DNA from: Nitrospira sp.
GTDB taxonomy: Bacteria; Nitrospirota; Nitrospiria; Nitrospirales; Nitrospiraceae
Assembly (NCBI GenBank): GCA_019636915.1
Contig: JAHBWQ010000023.1
Span: 1 to 32,249 of the forward strand
Direction of reading: 5' to 3'
Length of the DNA: 32,249 nt
A model generated the notes under the pieces. It ran no database searches and was not told where the DNA came from. It saw only the letters and a program-made list of their open reading frames with translations. Positions 16,416-23,310 of this stretch are shown piece by piece. How positions within the stretch are numbered: the stretch's first letter is position 1; each line of letters opens with the position of its first letter. The translations under genes were made by a program, and so were the position numbers.

Positions 16416-16444
16416 GCAGGGCGCCCCGGGACGGGGCGCCCTGC
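16416..16444 (-). terminator. GC-rich hairpin after the third RTX gene
   Basis: A perfect 12-bp stem (GCAGGGCGCCCC at 16416-16427 with GGGGCGCCCTGC at 16433-16444) and a 5-nt loop, 15 nt past the stop at 16460. It is the strongest of the three matching hairpins and again has no T-run. Confidence 0.6.
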
Positions 16445-16459
16445 GTAGAGTGGTGGGTG

Positions 16460-17785
16460 TTACAGGATAATATCGTTGGCCATGTTTAGCGCTGCACCGA
16501 GCAAATTAATCTGGAGATCCGGTGCCGGACCCGTACCGATGACATTGGCGCTTAGGATCCCGCCGATATACGTGAGTTGTCCCAAGCCGAAGGCCTGGTT
16601 ACCAGCCACTAAGACATTGGCATCGATCGTGGACAGGTCGATCACGTCACCAACGCCCGCTCCGTTTCCGTTAAAACCCAAAATCACATCTCTGGTTGCC
16701 GCACCGGTTAGACTGTCGGTGACCGCATTATAATCGAAGCGATCGTTCCCTAGGCCGCCGATCAAGGTGTCGCGCCCGCCCCCGCCGGTCAACACGTCCG
16801 CGCCAGCGCCGCCGTTGATCACATTCACGCCGGCATTGCCAGTGAGGAAATCGCCAAAGATCGAACCAGTGAGGTTCTCAATGCCATTCAAAGTGTCAGC
16901 ACCGCCTCCCCCAACGGCCGCCCCCAGAGCTAAATTGGCCGTAACGCTACCGGTTGCACCGGGGACGAGGACGCCACAAACAATCTTATTGCTGTAGTCG
17001 GCGGTGTCGTTCCCGGCCCCGCCGATTAGCAGGTCTCCGCCCAAGCCGCCATTCAGAACGTCATTACCCCCGCCACCGTTGAGGACATCAGCGCCAGCCG
17101 CGCCGCAGAGGTCGTTATTGAGGAGATTGCCGATAAGAGTGTCGTTGTTATTCGACCCCACGAGATTCTCAATGCTGATGAGCTGGTCGCCACCAGCCCC
17201 GGGCTGTGCTACAAAATTGAGGTTGACCGCGACGCCAGGTCCCCCAAGGTACGAGGCAGTATCGGTTCCAAGTCCTCCGTTCAGCAGGTCCGCGCCGATA
17301 CCACCGTTCAGGGTGTCATTACCATTTCCGCCCAAAAGTGTGTCAGCCCCTGCATTTCCGAACAGGCAATCGTTTCCACCTAGACCCGTGAGCACGTTTG
17401 CGCCAGCGTTACCGATGAGGGTGTCGCCAGCAAAAAATTCCGTGCCGATAACGTTCTCAATACTCACGAGCTGGTCGACGCCGGCACCACCAGTGTTTTG
17501 GAATCCCCCATTATTGAGATCGACCCTGACGGAACCAGTTGCTCCGATGGTCAAAACCGGCCCTGCTGGGCCCGTCGGATCAAGGACAGCGTTGTTGTAG
17601 GCAGCAGTATCGTTCCCGAGGCCACCGTTGAGTACGTCATTCCCAAAGCCCCCGACGCCTCCCCTGAGTGTGTCATTCCCAAGCCCTCCCGTTATGAGGT
17701 CGCCGCCACCCTGTCCTGCTATCGTGTCGGCGAAAATTGTGCCGGGAAGATTGTTTGGAAGAGCATTTCCGACAATAATTGCCAT
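16460..17785 (-). CDS. RTX beta-roll protein C, type I secreted, divergent
   Basis: A 441-residue RTX protein with many GGxGxDxLx repeats (for example GGLGNDTLRGG, LIGGLGNDRFDYN) and three related blocks of the form TGSVRVDL...DQLVSIENVIG (about 83-113), VAVNLN...DQLISIENLVG (185-210) and TGSVTANL...DTLNGIENLTG (278-307). The C-terminal domain is the same serralysin type (GDVIDLSTIDAN, GQLTYIGGIL) and ends in NDIIL. The N-terminus (MAIIVGNALPNNLPGT) is unrelated to that of A and B. Cysteines near 140, 227 and 270 are unusual, since A and B have none. No signal peptide. Start chosen at 17785, with GCAGGAGG 7 nt upstream. It shares the flanking regulatory layout with A and B, so it belongs to the same regulon despite the different sequence. 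Confidence 0.9.
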   Translation of the reverse strand: MAIIVGNALPNNLPGTIFADTIAGQGGGDLITGGLGNDTLRGGVGGFGNDVLNGGLGNDTAAYNNAVLDPTGPAGPVLTIGATGSVRVDLNNGGFQNTGGAGVDQLVSIENVIGTEFFAGDTLIGNAGANVLTGLGGNDCLFGNAGADTLLGGNGNDTLNGGIGADLLNGGLGTDTASYLGGPGVAVNLNFVAQPGAGGDQLISIENLVGSNNNDTLIGNLLNNDLCGAAGADVLNGGGGNDVLNGGLGGDLLIGGAGNDTADYSNKIVCGVLVPGATGSVTANLALGAAVGGGGADTLNGIENLTGSIFGDFLTGNAGVNVINGGAGADVLTGGGGRDTLIGGLGNDRFDYNAVTDSLTGAATRDVILGFNGNGAGVGDVIDLSTIDANVLVAGNQAFGLGQLTYIGGILSANVIGTGPAPDLQINLLGAALNMANDIIL

Positions 17786-18315
17786 CTTGAACCTCCTGCA
17801 TGTTTGGTTAGTCCTCCTGACCGGATGTGCTAACCAGGGTGATTAAGAAAAAAGTCCGTTCCCAACCCTCCTCTTCCACAGAATTAATTGATCTGTCACG
17901 ACGTATTTCTGTGAGCCCTTCTCACATCGGCGTTTGTCCTCCTTTCGCATTCTGCCGATGGGTTCCCTACACTGCAGATGCAACCGACGTGATAAGACAC
18001 TCCATTACAGAGCATGTAAACGGCGCCGGAATGTTGCCCCTGGCCTAGGCCCTACTTGTCGGATAGTCAGTTGGACTGGTTCGGCTGCCTGAATTGCGGT
18101 TATACCGAATCCTTGCAGCAACACTCAGACGAGCGAGTCCGCACATGCTCAAAAATCTACGCAACACTCATACCATCACGAGGCGAGAATGCCGAAGAGA
18201 CAAGAGTGTCTTGTTGATGTATGTATTAACAACAGGATAAGAACGACGTATCCCATTGCATCCAAGCACAGCTCTCTACTCAGTACGGGTGAGTGAATCC
18301 AAAACGATTCGTATG
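17786..18315 (-). promoter_or_regulatory. Long leader of RTX gene C
   Basis: No protein gene is seen. The part nearest the gene matches leaders A and B: start-stop element at 17922-17945 and a GACTAACCAAAC stretch before the ribosome site. It carries four GGAGG-like sites on the - strand. ACAACAGGATA at 18230-18240 also occurs in leader A (14617-14627). No clear TATAGT box was found; the paired repeats lie about 530 bp from the start. Confidence 0.4.
17922..17945 (-). promoter_or_regulatory. Shine-Dalgarno plus ATG-TGA start-stop element, RTX leader C
   Basis: On the - strand AAAGGAGGA (17945-17937) is followed by ATG (17927-17925) and then TGA (17924-17922), 140 nt before the true start. 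ATGTGAGAAG here is identical to the element in leader A, although the coding sequences of A and C are unrelated at their starts. An overlapping GTG would encode MRRAHRNTS. Confidence 0.5.
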
Positions 18316-18348
18316 CGTGTATCAAATTGGATTCAGCGGTGTATCTAA
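18316..18348 (-). promoter_or_regulatory. Paired direct repeats upstream of RTX gene C
   Basis: CGTGTATCAAA (18316-18326) and GGTGTATCTAA (18338-18348), 22 bp apart, the latter followed on the + strand by TCCAATTCA. This is the third copy of the pair seen at 14680 and 16275. Confidence 0.55.
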
Positions 18349-18713
18349 TCCAATTCAGTAAAGAGGGGTGGCGGGATCATTTAGCCTGTATGATTCATGC
18401 GCCGTTCCCCTTCAACTGCTGAGGCGTTATTGCGAAACATCAGGCCACTCAATCGTAGGATCAAGAGTGAGCCGACGAGACGGAATAGGGTGGTATGAGC
18501 AAGTAGTGCAACCTCACAGTTTGGACCGTCGAGGTGCTCGGGGTTCAGAATGAGTCAAGGGGGACGAACCGTCGTGAGTCATGCGGTTTGCTGTTGGGTG
18601 CCTTGCATGTTCGTCAAAATCCGTTTGCCCTACGGTGTGAGATCACAGGAGATGATGAAGCGGACGACAGATATGCCTGAAAGGAAGGAAGAGGCCGTGA
18701 GCCGAAACCTTGC
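18349..18713. other. Intergenic stretch without a recognised feature
   Basis: About 365 bp between the distal RTX control region and the stop of the ABC permease gene. Short open frames on the + strand (18368-18553, 18550-18747) have no ribosome site or recognisable sequence. I see no strong hairpin terminator here. Confidence 0.5.
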
Positions 18714-21383
18714 TTATTCCTGTCTCAGGACGGCCAGCGGTGGGTGACCGAGGATCCGATAGGTTCCGAGAAACCCAACCAGAACCGTGAGCAAGATCGT
18801 AGCAATGAATCCCATGGTCAATATGATTGGTTGCAGGTTCCAGGAGAGATCGAACATCGTTTCCAGTACTCCCCATGAGAGGGCACTGGCCAATGCACAT
18901 CCAAGAAGTCCCCCCAAAGCTCCCAGGAGCGCGTATTCGGCTGCAAACGAACGCACGATCACGCTCCGTGGGGCTCCCAGGGCTTTCAGAATGACCGATT
19001 CGTACAAGCGACGGTAGCGCGTCGCCGCGAGGGCCGCCGCCATCACCAATCCTCCAGACAGGACACAGAACAACGCGACGGCACGGATGGCGAGGGAGAG
19101 ACGATCAAGGACTTGCGAGAAATTATCGAGGACGTCGCCCATATTAATGGCCGTCACATTCGGGTAGGACGAGACGACTGCTTGTTGTAATGCAATTTCC
19201 TCGAACGGCATGACGCGAACGGTGGCCACGAAGCTATGTGGGGCGCCATCCAGGGAACCAGGCGAAAAGATCATATAAAAGTTGGTGGAAAAGTTTCCCC
19301 ATTCTACTTGGCGAATGCTGCTGATCTTTCCTGTGACGAGTGCTCCTTGTATATCGAGCTCAATGGTATCTCCCACGGTGAGACCGAGCTGTTTCGCGGC
19401 ATCCTCTTCGATCGAAATCAGCGGCTGTGGAAAAACTTGTCCGGGTTTCCACCACACCCCCTGAACAAGCTTATTATCTTTGGGAAGATCCTGGAGGAAG
19501 GTCAGCACATATTCCCGTGTCAGGTACCATTTCTTCCGGCGTTCTTCCTTCTGTGCGGACTTCTCTTTCTGCTCTTCCTCCTCCGACATCGCATCGAACG
19601 TCACGGGCTCACCTTTAATTGCCGATAAGCGAGACCGCACGAGTGGGGTCAGTCGAGGGCTTGGATCGCTGGAGTGTCGGCGCAGGAGCGCTAGGACTCC
19701 ATCCGCCTGATCCGGTTGGATATCGATAAAGAAGAACGAAGGGGCGTCGCTCGGCCGGTTCTCGCCCACTTGCTTAAGGAGCGCATGCTCCACGAGAGAT
19801 ACCGTCGTGACAACCATGACGGCGATTCCGATGGCGATCGTGATGCTTACGGCCTGGCTTCCTGGTCGTATCACATTGCCCAACGCCTGGCGAAGGATAA
19901 ACGGGCCTGGTCGGGGAGCCTTCTTGAGAAGGACCAGTATCCCACGGGCTGTCGCACCTAATAACAACACCGCGACCGCGAACGCAAAGATGAACAGCAT
20001 GCCCACTCTCCAGGACCCAGCTTGCCACACTGAAAGCAGAGCCAATCCGGAGCCGATTGCGAGAGAGGAGCAAATCTTAACTCGATCGATCCTCGGCCTC
20101 CACTTCCACCAGCGGCTTTTCTCCAGGCTATCTGAGGGTGCAAGGGGAGCTACCTCCCGGCGGAATATTCGAGCTGGTTTTACATCACGGATCGTCAGCA
20201 GTGGCCACAGTGTAAACAGCAGGGTGGAGAGAACGCCCAACGACAAGCCTTTCACCAGGGGGCCAAGCGAGATGGCGAGCCCATCGTTTGCAAAGCCTAG
20301 CTGGTCGAGAAGATCCGAGGTCATCCAGGCGGCGATCATTCTTGGGAGTCCCTGGTGCAATGCCATGCCAAGCATCAGGCCGGCAAGGCTCCCGAGCAGT
20401 CCGAGCAGCATCGCTTGGAATCCATAGGTTTTAATAATGGTGAGTGAATCCGCCCCGATCGTTTTTAAGATCGCAACCGTCTGAAACTTTTCCCGCACAA
20501 ATGCATGGACCGAGGTGGCAACTCCTAACCCGCCTATGAACAACGCCGTCAATCCGATCAGGCCTATGTAGCGGGTCAACTGTTCTAACGACTGCTTCAG
20601 TTGCGGTTGGGCGTCTCGATAACTCGACACGCGGGCTGCGTCAGCAACAAGGAGACCCCTCAATTCGTAGAGCAGTGGTTCCGGGGGGACCGTACTCGGC
20701 AGCTTGAGGAGATACCGCTCCCGTATCCTGCTTCCGACCTTGACGAGTTCCGTCGCCTGCAACCCTTCGCGGGACATCAGGACTCGGGGCCCGAGACTGA
20801 ACGCATTGGCCATGCGGTCTGGTTCCGTCCTGAGTCTGCCGGTGATAATGAATTGGGCGCGACCGATTGCGAGGCGACTACCGACGGTCAGCCCCATTCT
20901 GATGAGGAGGGACTCCTGGACGAGCACTCCAAAACAGGGTCGGGTAGGGCATTGGAGATTGTGCGTGCCCAGCAGTTGAGGTAAGGCGAGTTGGGGTTCA
21001 AGTCTGAGTGTGCCGTACAGAGGATACTGAGGCTCGACAGCTTTGAGCTCGATGATTTGCGTCGGCTGTCCGCTGCTGTATGCATCAACTCTTGTGGCCA
21101 TCGCGACAAGTTCGCTGACATGAGTCAGCATGATTCCACGTTCGTGTAGCTTGTCCAGCACCGATTGACCGCTTGGACTGATGCGTCGGGACATCCGAAT
21201 CTCGAGATCCCCTCCCAAGAGACCACGCGCTTCTTTGGTCACCGCTCGCTCTACCTGGGTAGCGAACAGGGAGACACCAGTCAACGCACCCACGCCAATC
21301 GCGATACACACCAAGAAATAGGCAAAGTGCCGCCAGGCTCCGCGCGTTTCTCGCCAGGCCATGTTGAATAGGAAGGAGGTCAT
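18714..21383 (-). CDS. ABC transporter permease, YbbP/FtsX-like
   Basis: An 889-residue inner-membrane permease of the MacB/FtsX superfamily. The first membrane segment is near residues 20-40 (FAYFLVCIAIGVGALTGVSL). A large periplasmic domain follows (LLGGDLEIRMSR, then a MacB-like core). FtsX domains are recognisable around GLTALFIGGLGVATSVHAFV and in the closing ALAATRYRRLYESVILKALG region. A highly charged linker (EEEEQKEKSAQKEERRKK) lies near residue 600. The start at 21383 forms an ATGA overlap with the stop of the ATPase gene; the longer open frame to 21476 was rejected. With the ATPase and TesA on the other side, the locus matches the ybbA-ybbP-tesA arrangement of Proteobacteria. Such complexes act on envelope lipids or lipoproteins; the substrate is unknown. 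Confidence 0.88.
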   Translation of the reverse strand: MTSFLFNMAWRETRGAWRHFAYFLVCIAIGVGALTGVSLFATQVERAVTKEARGLLGGDLEIRMSRRISPSGQSVLDKLHERGIMLTHVSELVAMATRVDAYSSGQPTQIIELKAVEPQYPLYGTLRLEPQLALPQLLGTHNLQCPTRPCFGVLVQESLLIRMGLTVGSRLAIGRAQFIITGRLRTEPDRMANAFSLGPRVLMSREGLQATELVKVGSRIRERYLLKLPSTVPPEPLLYELRGLLVADAARVSSYRDAQPQLKQSLEQLTRYIGLIGLTALFIGGLGVATSVHAFVREKFQTVAILKTIGADSLTIIKTYGFQAMLLGLLGSLAGLMLGMALHQGLPRMIAAWMTSDLLDQLGFANDGLAISLGPLVKGLSLGVLSTLLFTLWPLLTIRDVKPARIFRREVAPLAPSDSLEKSRWWKWRPRIDRVKICSSLAIGSGLALLSVWQAGSWRVGMLFIFAFAVAVLLLGATARGILVLLKKAPRPGPFILRQALGNVIRPGSQAVSITIAIGIAVMVVTTVSLVEHALLKQVGENRPSDAPSFFFIDIQPDQADGVLALLRRHSSDPSPRLTPLVRSRLSAIKGEPVTFDAMSEEEEQKEKSAQKEERRKKWYLTREYVLTFLQDLPKDNKLVQGVWWKPGQVFPQPLISIEEDAAKQLGLTVGDTIELDIQGALVTGKISSIRQVEWGNFSTNFYMIFSPGSLDGAPHSFVATVRVMPFEEIALQQAVVSSYPNVTAINMGDVLDNFSQVLDRLSLAIRAVALFCVLSGGLVMAAALAATRYRRLYESVILKALGAPRSVIVRSFAAEYALLGALGGLLGCALASALSWGVLETMFDLSWNLQPIILTMGFIATILLTVLVGFLGTYRILGHPPLAVLRQE

Positions 21384-22156
21384 GAGCGAGGAGCCGGGGC
21401 ATTCTCGATTGACATACTTGGAGCCGGGAAGATCCGGTCGGCAGAGAGTGGGTTGTCCGCTGCGTGATCGAGACACTCCGAGCCTGTCGCCAGAATGTCA
21501 GAGATGAGGCGTCCATCTCTCAGTGACAGCACCCGTTGCATCGAGGCTGCCAGGTTGGTGTCATGTGTTACGAGCACGAGGGTGGTTCCATGGTTACGGT
21601 GGAGTGTGAGCAGGAGCTCGACGACCTGGGCGCCGGTCACACTGTCCAAATTCCCGGTGGGTTCATCGGCGAACAAAATCGGGGGACGGCAGGCAAAAGC
21701 GCGGGCCACCGCGACTCGTTGCTGTTCTCCTCCGGAGAGTTGGACGGGATAGTGCTCCATGCGGCCGGACAGACCGACCGCCGTCAACAGCTCCGCTGCA
21801 CGATCTGTAGCACCTCGCTCGCCACTCAGCTCGAGCGGGATCGCCACATTCTCGAGAGCGGTGAGTGTCGGAATGAGATGAAACGATTGGAAGATATAGC
21901 CCACTTTTTCACGTCGAAACTGTGCGATCTGGTTTTCGGACATTCGGGTAATGTCCGTTCCATCCAGCTCGATGCGACCAGAGGTGGGCCGATCGAGCCC
22001 GGCCATTAACCCAAGCAACGTCGACTTTCCACTCCCTGATGGTCCTACGATCGCCACCGTCTGTTGAGCCGGAATATCAAAGGTCAGGTGGTCCAGAATT
22101 GTGATGGAACGACCACCCGCTGCCAGCTCCATCGAAACATCGTTCACAGTGATCAT
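21380..22156 (-). CDS. ABC transporter ATP-binding protein, YbbA/LolD-like
   Basis: A 258-residue ATPase with Walker A GPSGSGKST, Q-loop FQSFHLIPTLTALENV, signature LSGGEQQRVAVARA, Walker B ILFADEPTGNLD and switch His in VTHD. This is the standard MacB/LolD/YbbA type that partners FtsX-like permeases. An in-frame TTG at 22171 exists, but the ATG at 22156 (MITVNDVSMEL) is preferred. The 3' end overlaps the permease gene by 4 nt, so the two are co-translated. A C-terminal tail of about 30 residues beyond the usual end is less conserved in appearance. Divergent from tesA across 62 bp. Confidence 0.9.
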   Translation of the reverse strand: MITVNDVSMELAAGGRSITILDHLTFDIPAQQTVAIVGPSGSGKSTLLGLMAGLDRPTSGRIELDGTDITRMSENQIAQFRREKVGYIFQSFHLIPTLTALENVAIPLELSGERGATDRAAELLTAVGLSGRMEHYPVQLSGGEQQRVAVARAFACRPPILFADEPTGNLDSVTGAQVVELLLTLHRNHGTTLVLVTHDTNLAASMQRVLSLRDGRLISDILATGSECLDHAADNPLSADRIFPAPSMSIENAPAPRS

Positions 22157-22218
22157 TGAATGCCTAGCCAATCGTCCAAAATGTCAGCGCAAAGGATGAT
22201 ATTATAGTAAACGAGGGT

Positions 22219-22932
22219 ATGGATCGAGTGTTGCGGCAGATTATAGTGGTAGCCAACCGAATCTTTCCTCTTGTTGCGTCGTTGCTTGTGACGCCTCTAG
22301 GAGTCTGTTCAGCAGAAATGACCTCTGCTTCCATATCAGATAGCAGACCCCGCATCGTGGCGTTTGGGGACAGTCTTACGGCTGGATTGGGTGTACAGAT
22401 CAACGAATCCTATCCTGCTCAGCTACAACGTCGGCTTGATGGTCTGGGCTACCACTATCGGGTGATCAATGCTGGAGTCAGTGGCGACACGACCGCAGGC
22501 GGGCTTCGCCGTGTTTCATGGGTTCTGAACAGTAAGCCCGAGCTGGTGATTCTTGAATTGGGTGCGAACGACGGGCTTCGAGGAATTTCGGTCGATGAAA
22601 CGCAACTGAATCTTCGTCAGATTGTCCGCCGGCTGCAAGAAGCGCGGGTTACAGTAATCTTGGCCGGGATGAAATTGCCGCCCAATTATGGTCAGGACTA
22701 CACGACTCGATTCGAAGCCATGTATCGAAGCCTGGCACGAGAGCACCAGGTTCCCTTCATCCCTTTTTTCCTCGAAGGGGTTGGGGGGACCTCCTCATTG
22801 AATCAGGCAGATGGTCTTCATCCAACCAGGGAAGGGTACAGAGTCGTCGTCGAGCACTTGCTTAAAGTACTCAGACCGATGCTCAACGAAAAAGAACAGA
22901 AGCGCAACCCCTCACGTCAACATGATGGGTGA
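22219..22932 (+). CDS. tesA: SGNH hydrolase, TesA-like esterase/arylesterase
   Basis: A 237-residue GDSL/SGNH hydrolase acting on thioesters or lysophospholipids in the periplasm. A signal peptide precedes the mature domain (hydrophobic stretch about 7-30, SAE cleavage region). Block I is FGDSLTAGLG with nucleophile Ser52, block II INAGVSGDTT, block III GANDG with Asn117, block V ADGLHPTREGY with Asp198 and His201. All catalytic residues are present. The ATG at 22219 follows ACGAGGGT closely. A TATTATAGT stretch at 22199-22207 could be part of its promoter. The divergent position beside ybbA and ybbP is conserved in other bacteria and supports a shared envelope-lipid role. Confidence 0.9.
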   Translation: MDRVLRQIIVVANRIFPLVASLLVTPLGVCSAEMTSASISDSRPRIVAFGDSLTAGLGVQINESYPAQLQRRLDGLGYHYRVINAGVSGDTTAGGLRRVSWVLNSKPELVILELGANDGLRGISVDETQLNLRQIVRRLQEARVTVILAGMKLPPNYGQDYTTRFEAMYRSLAREHQVPFIPFFLEGVGGTSSLNQADGLHPTREGYRVVVEHLLKVLRPMLNEKEQKRNPSRQHDG

Positions 22933-22939
22933 GTGAGAG

Positions 22940-22964
22940 GTTGCTCGGCCGGCTCTTGAGCAAC
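22940..22964. terminator. Possible bidirectional hairpin between tesA and the small gene
   Basis: GTTGCTC (22940-22946) and GAGCAAC (22958-22964) form a 7-bp stem just past the tesA stop, between convergent genes. No T-run is present, so the call is tentative. Confidence 0.3.
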
Positions 22965-23008
22965 ATGAGAACAGCATCCCTTACGGTAGAGCTGTAAACT
23001 GGGTTGCT

Positions 23009-23191
23009 TTAGGACTTCTTAAAAAATGTGTCGTAGACGCCGTAGATGAGAACGATCGCGATCAGTACATAATACAGGCCGGTGATCCCGCTATAGTCCG
23101 GAGGCCCTTCCGACACGTTCGCCAGTGCTGGTAACGCCTGGACCAGTAAGGCCCCGGTGAAGAGTCCCGTTCGTGAAAATAACTGCTTCAT
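23009..23191 (-). CDS. Small secreted/membrane protein, 60 residues
   Basis: The protein starts MKQLFSRTGLFTGALLVQAL and has an Ala-rich processing region (ALPALA), so it carries a plausible signal peptide. A short polar stretch (NVSEGPPDYSG) is followed by one membrane helix (LYYVLIAIVLIYGVYDTFF) and a KKS tail. The ATG has a strong GGGGGAAGAG just upstream and a good promoter lies about 40-70 bp before the start, so this is a real gene. After cleavage it would be a single-pass peptide of about 35 residues with a cytoplasmic C-terminus. I do not recognise the family. It resembles small subunits or assembly factors of membrane complexes in size and layout, but nothing here ties it to a particular complex. 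Confidence 0.75.
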   Translation of the reverse strand: MKQLFSRTGLFTGALLVQALPALANVSEGPPDYSGITGLYYVLIAIVLIYGVYDTFFKKS

Positions 23192-23230
23192 CTCTTCCCC
23201 CTTCTAAATCCACAAACAAAAAGAGGGCGT

Positions 23231-23260
23231 ATTCTACTGGACATCGGCTGGATGGTGCAA
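23231..23260 (-). promoter_or_regulatory. Sigma-70 promoter of the 60-residue protein gene
   Basis: On the - strand TTGCAC (23260-23255) and TAGAAT (23236-23231) are 18 bp apart, 4/6 and 5/6 matches to consensus. The predicted start of transcription is about 35 nt before the ATG at 23191. It gives the gene its own promoter, separate from the SWIM gene upstream. Confidence 0.6.
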
Positions 23261-23310
23261 GAGGGAGTATTGCAGGGGCGGCGTGGTTAGGAGAGGAAGC
23301 CAAAAACCGA

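Noticed and set aside
17004..17600. 198-codon open frame on the + strand opposite RTX gene C
   Set aside because: Same antisense effect of repeat codons; the - strand protein has clear RTX motifs and a proper start.
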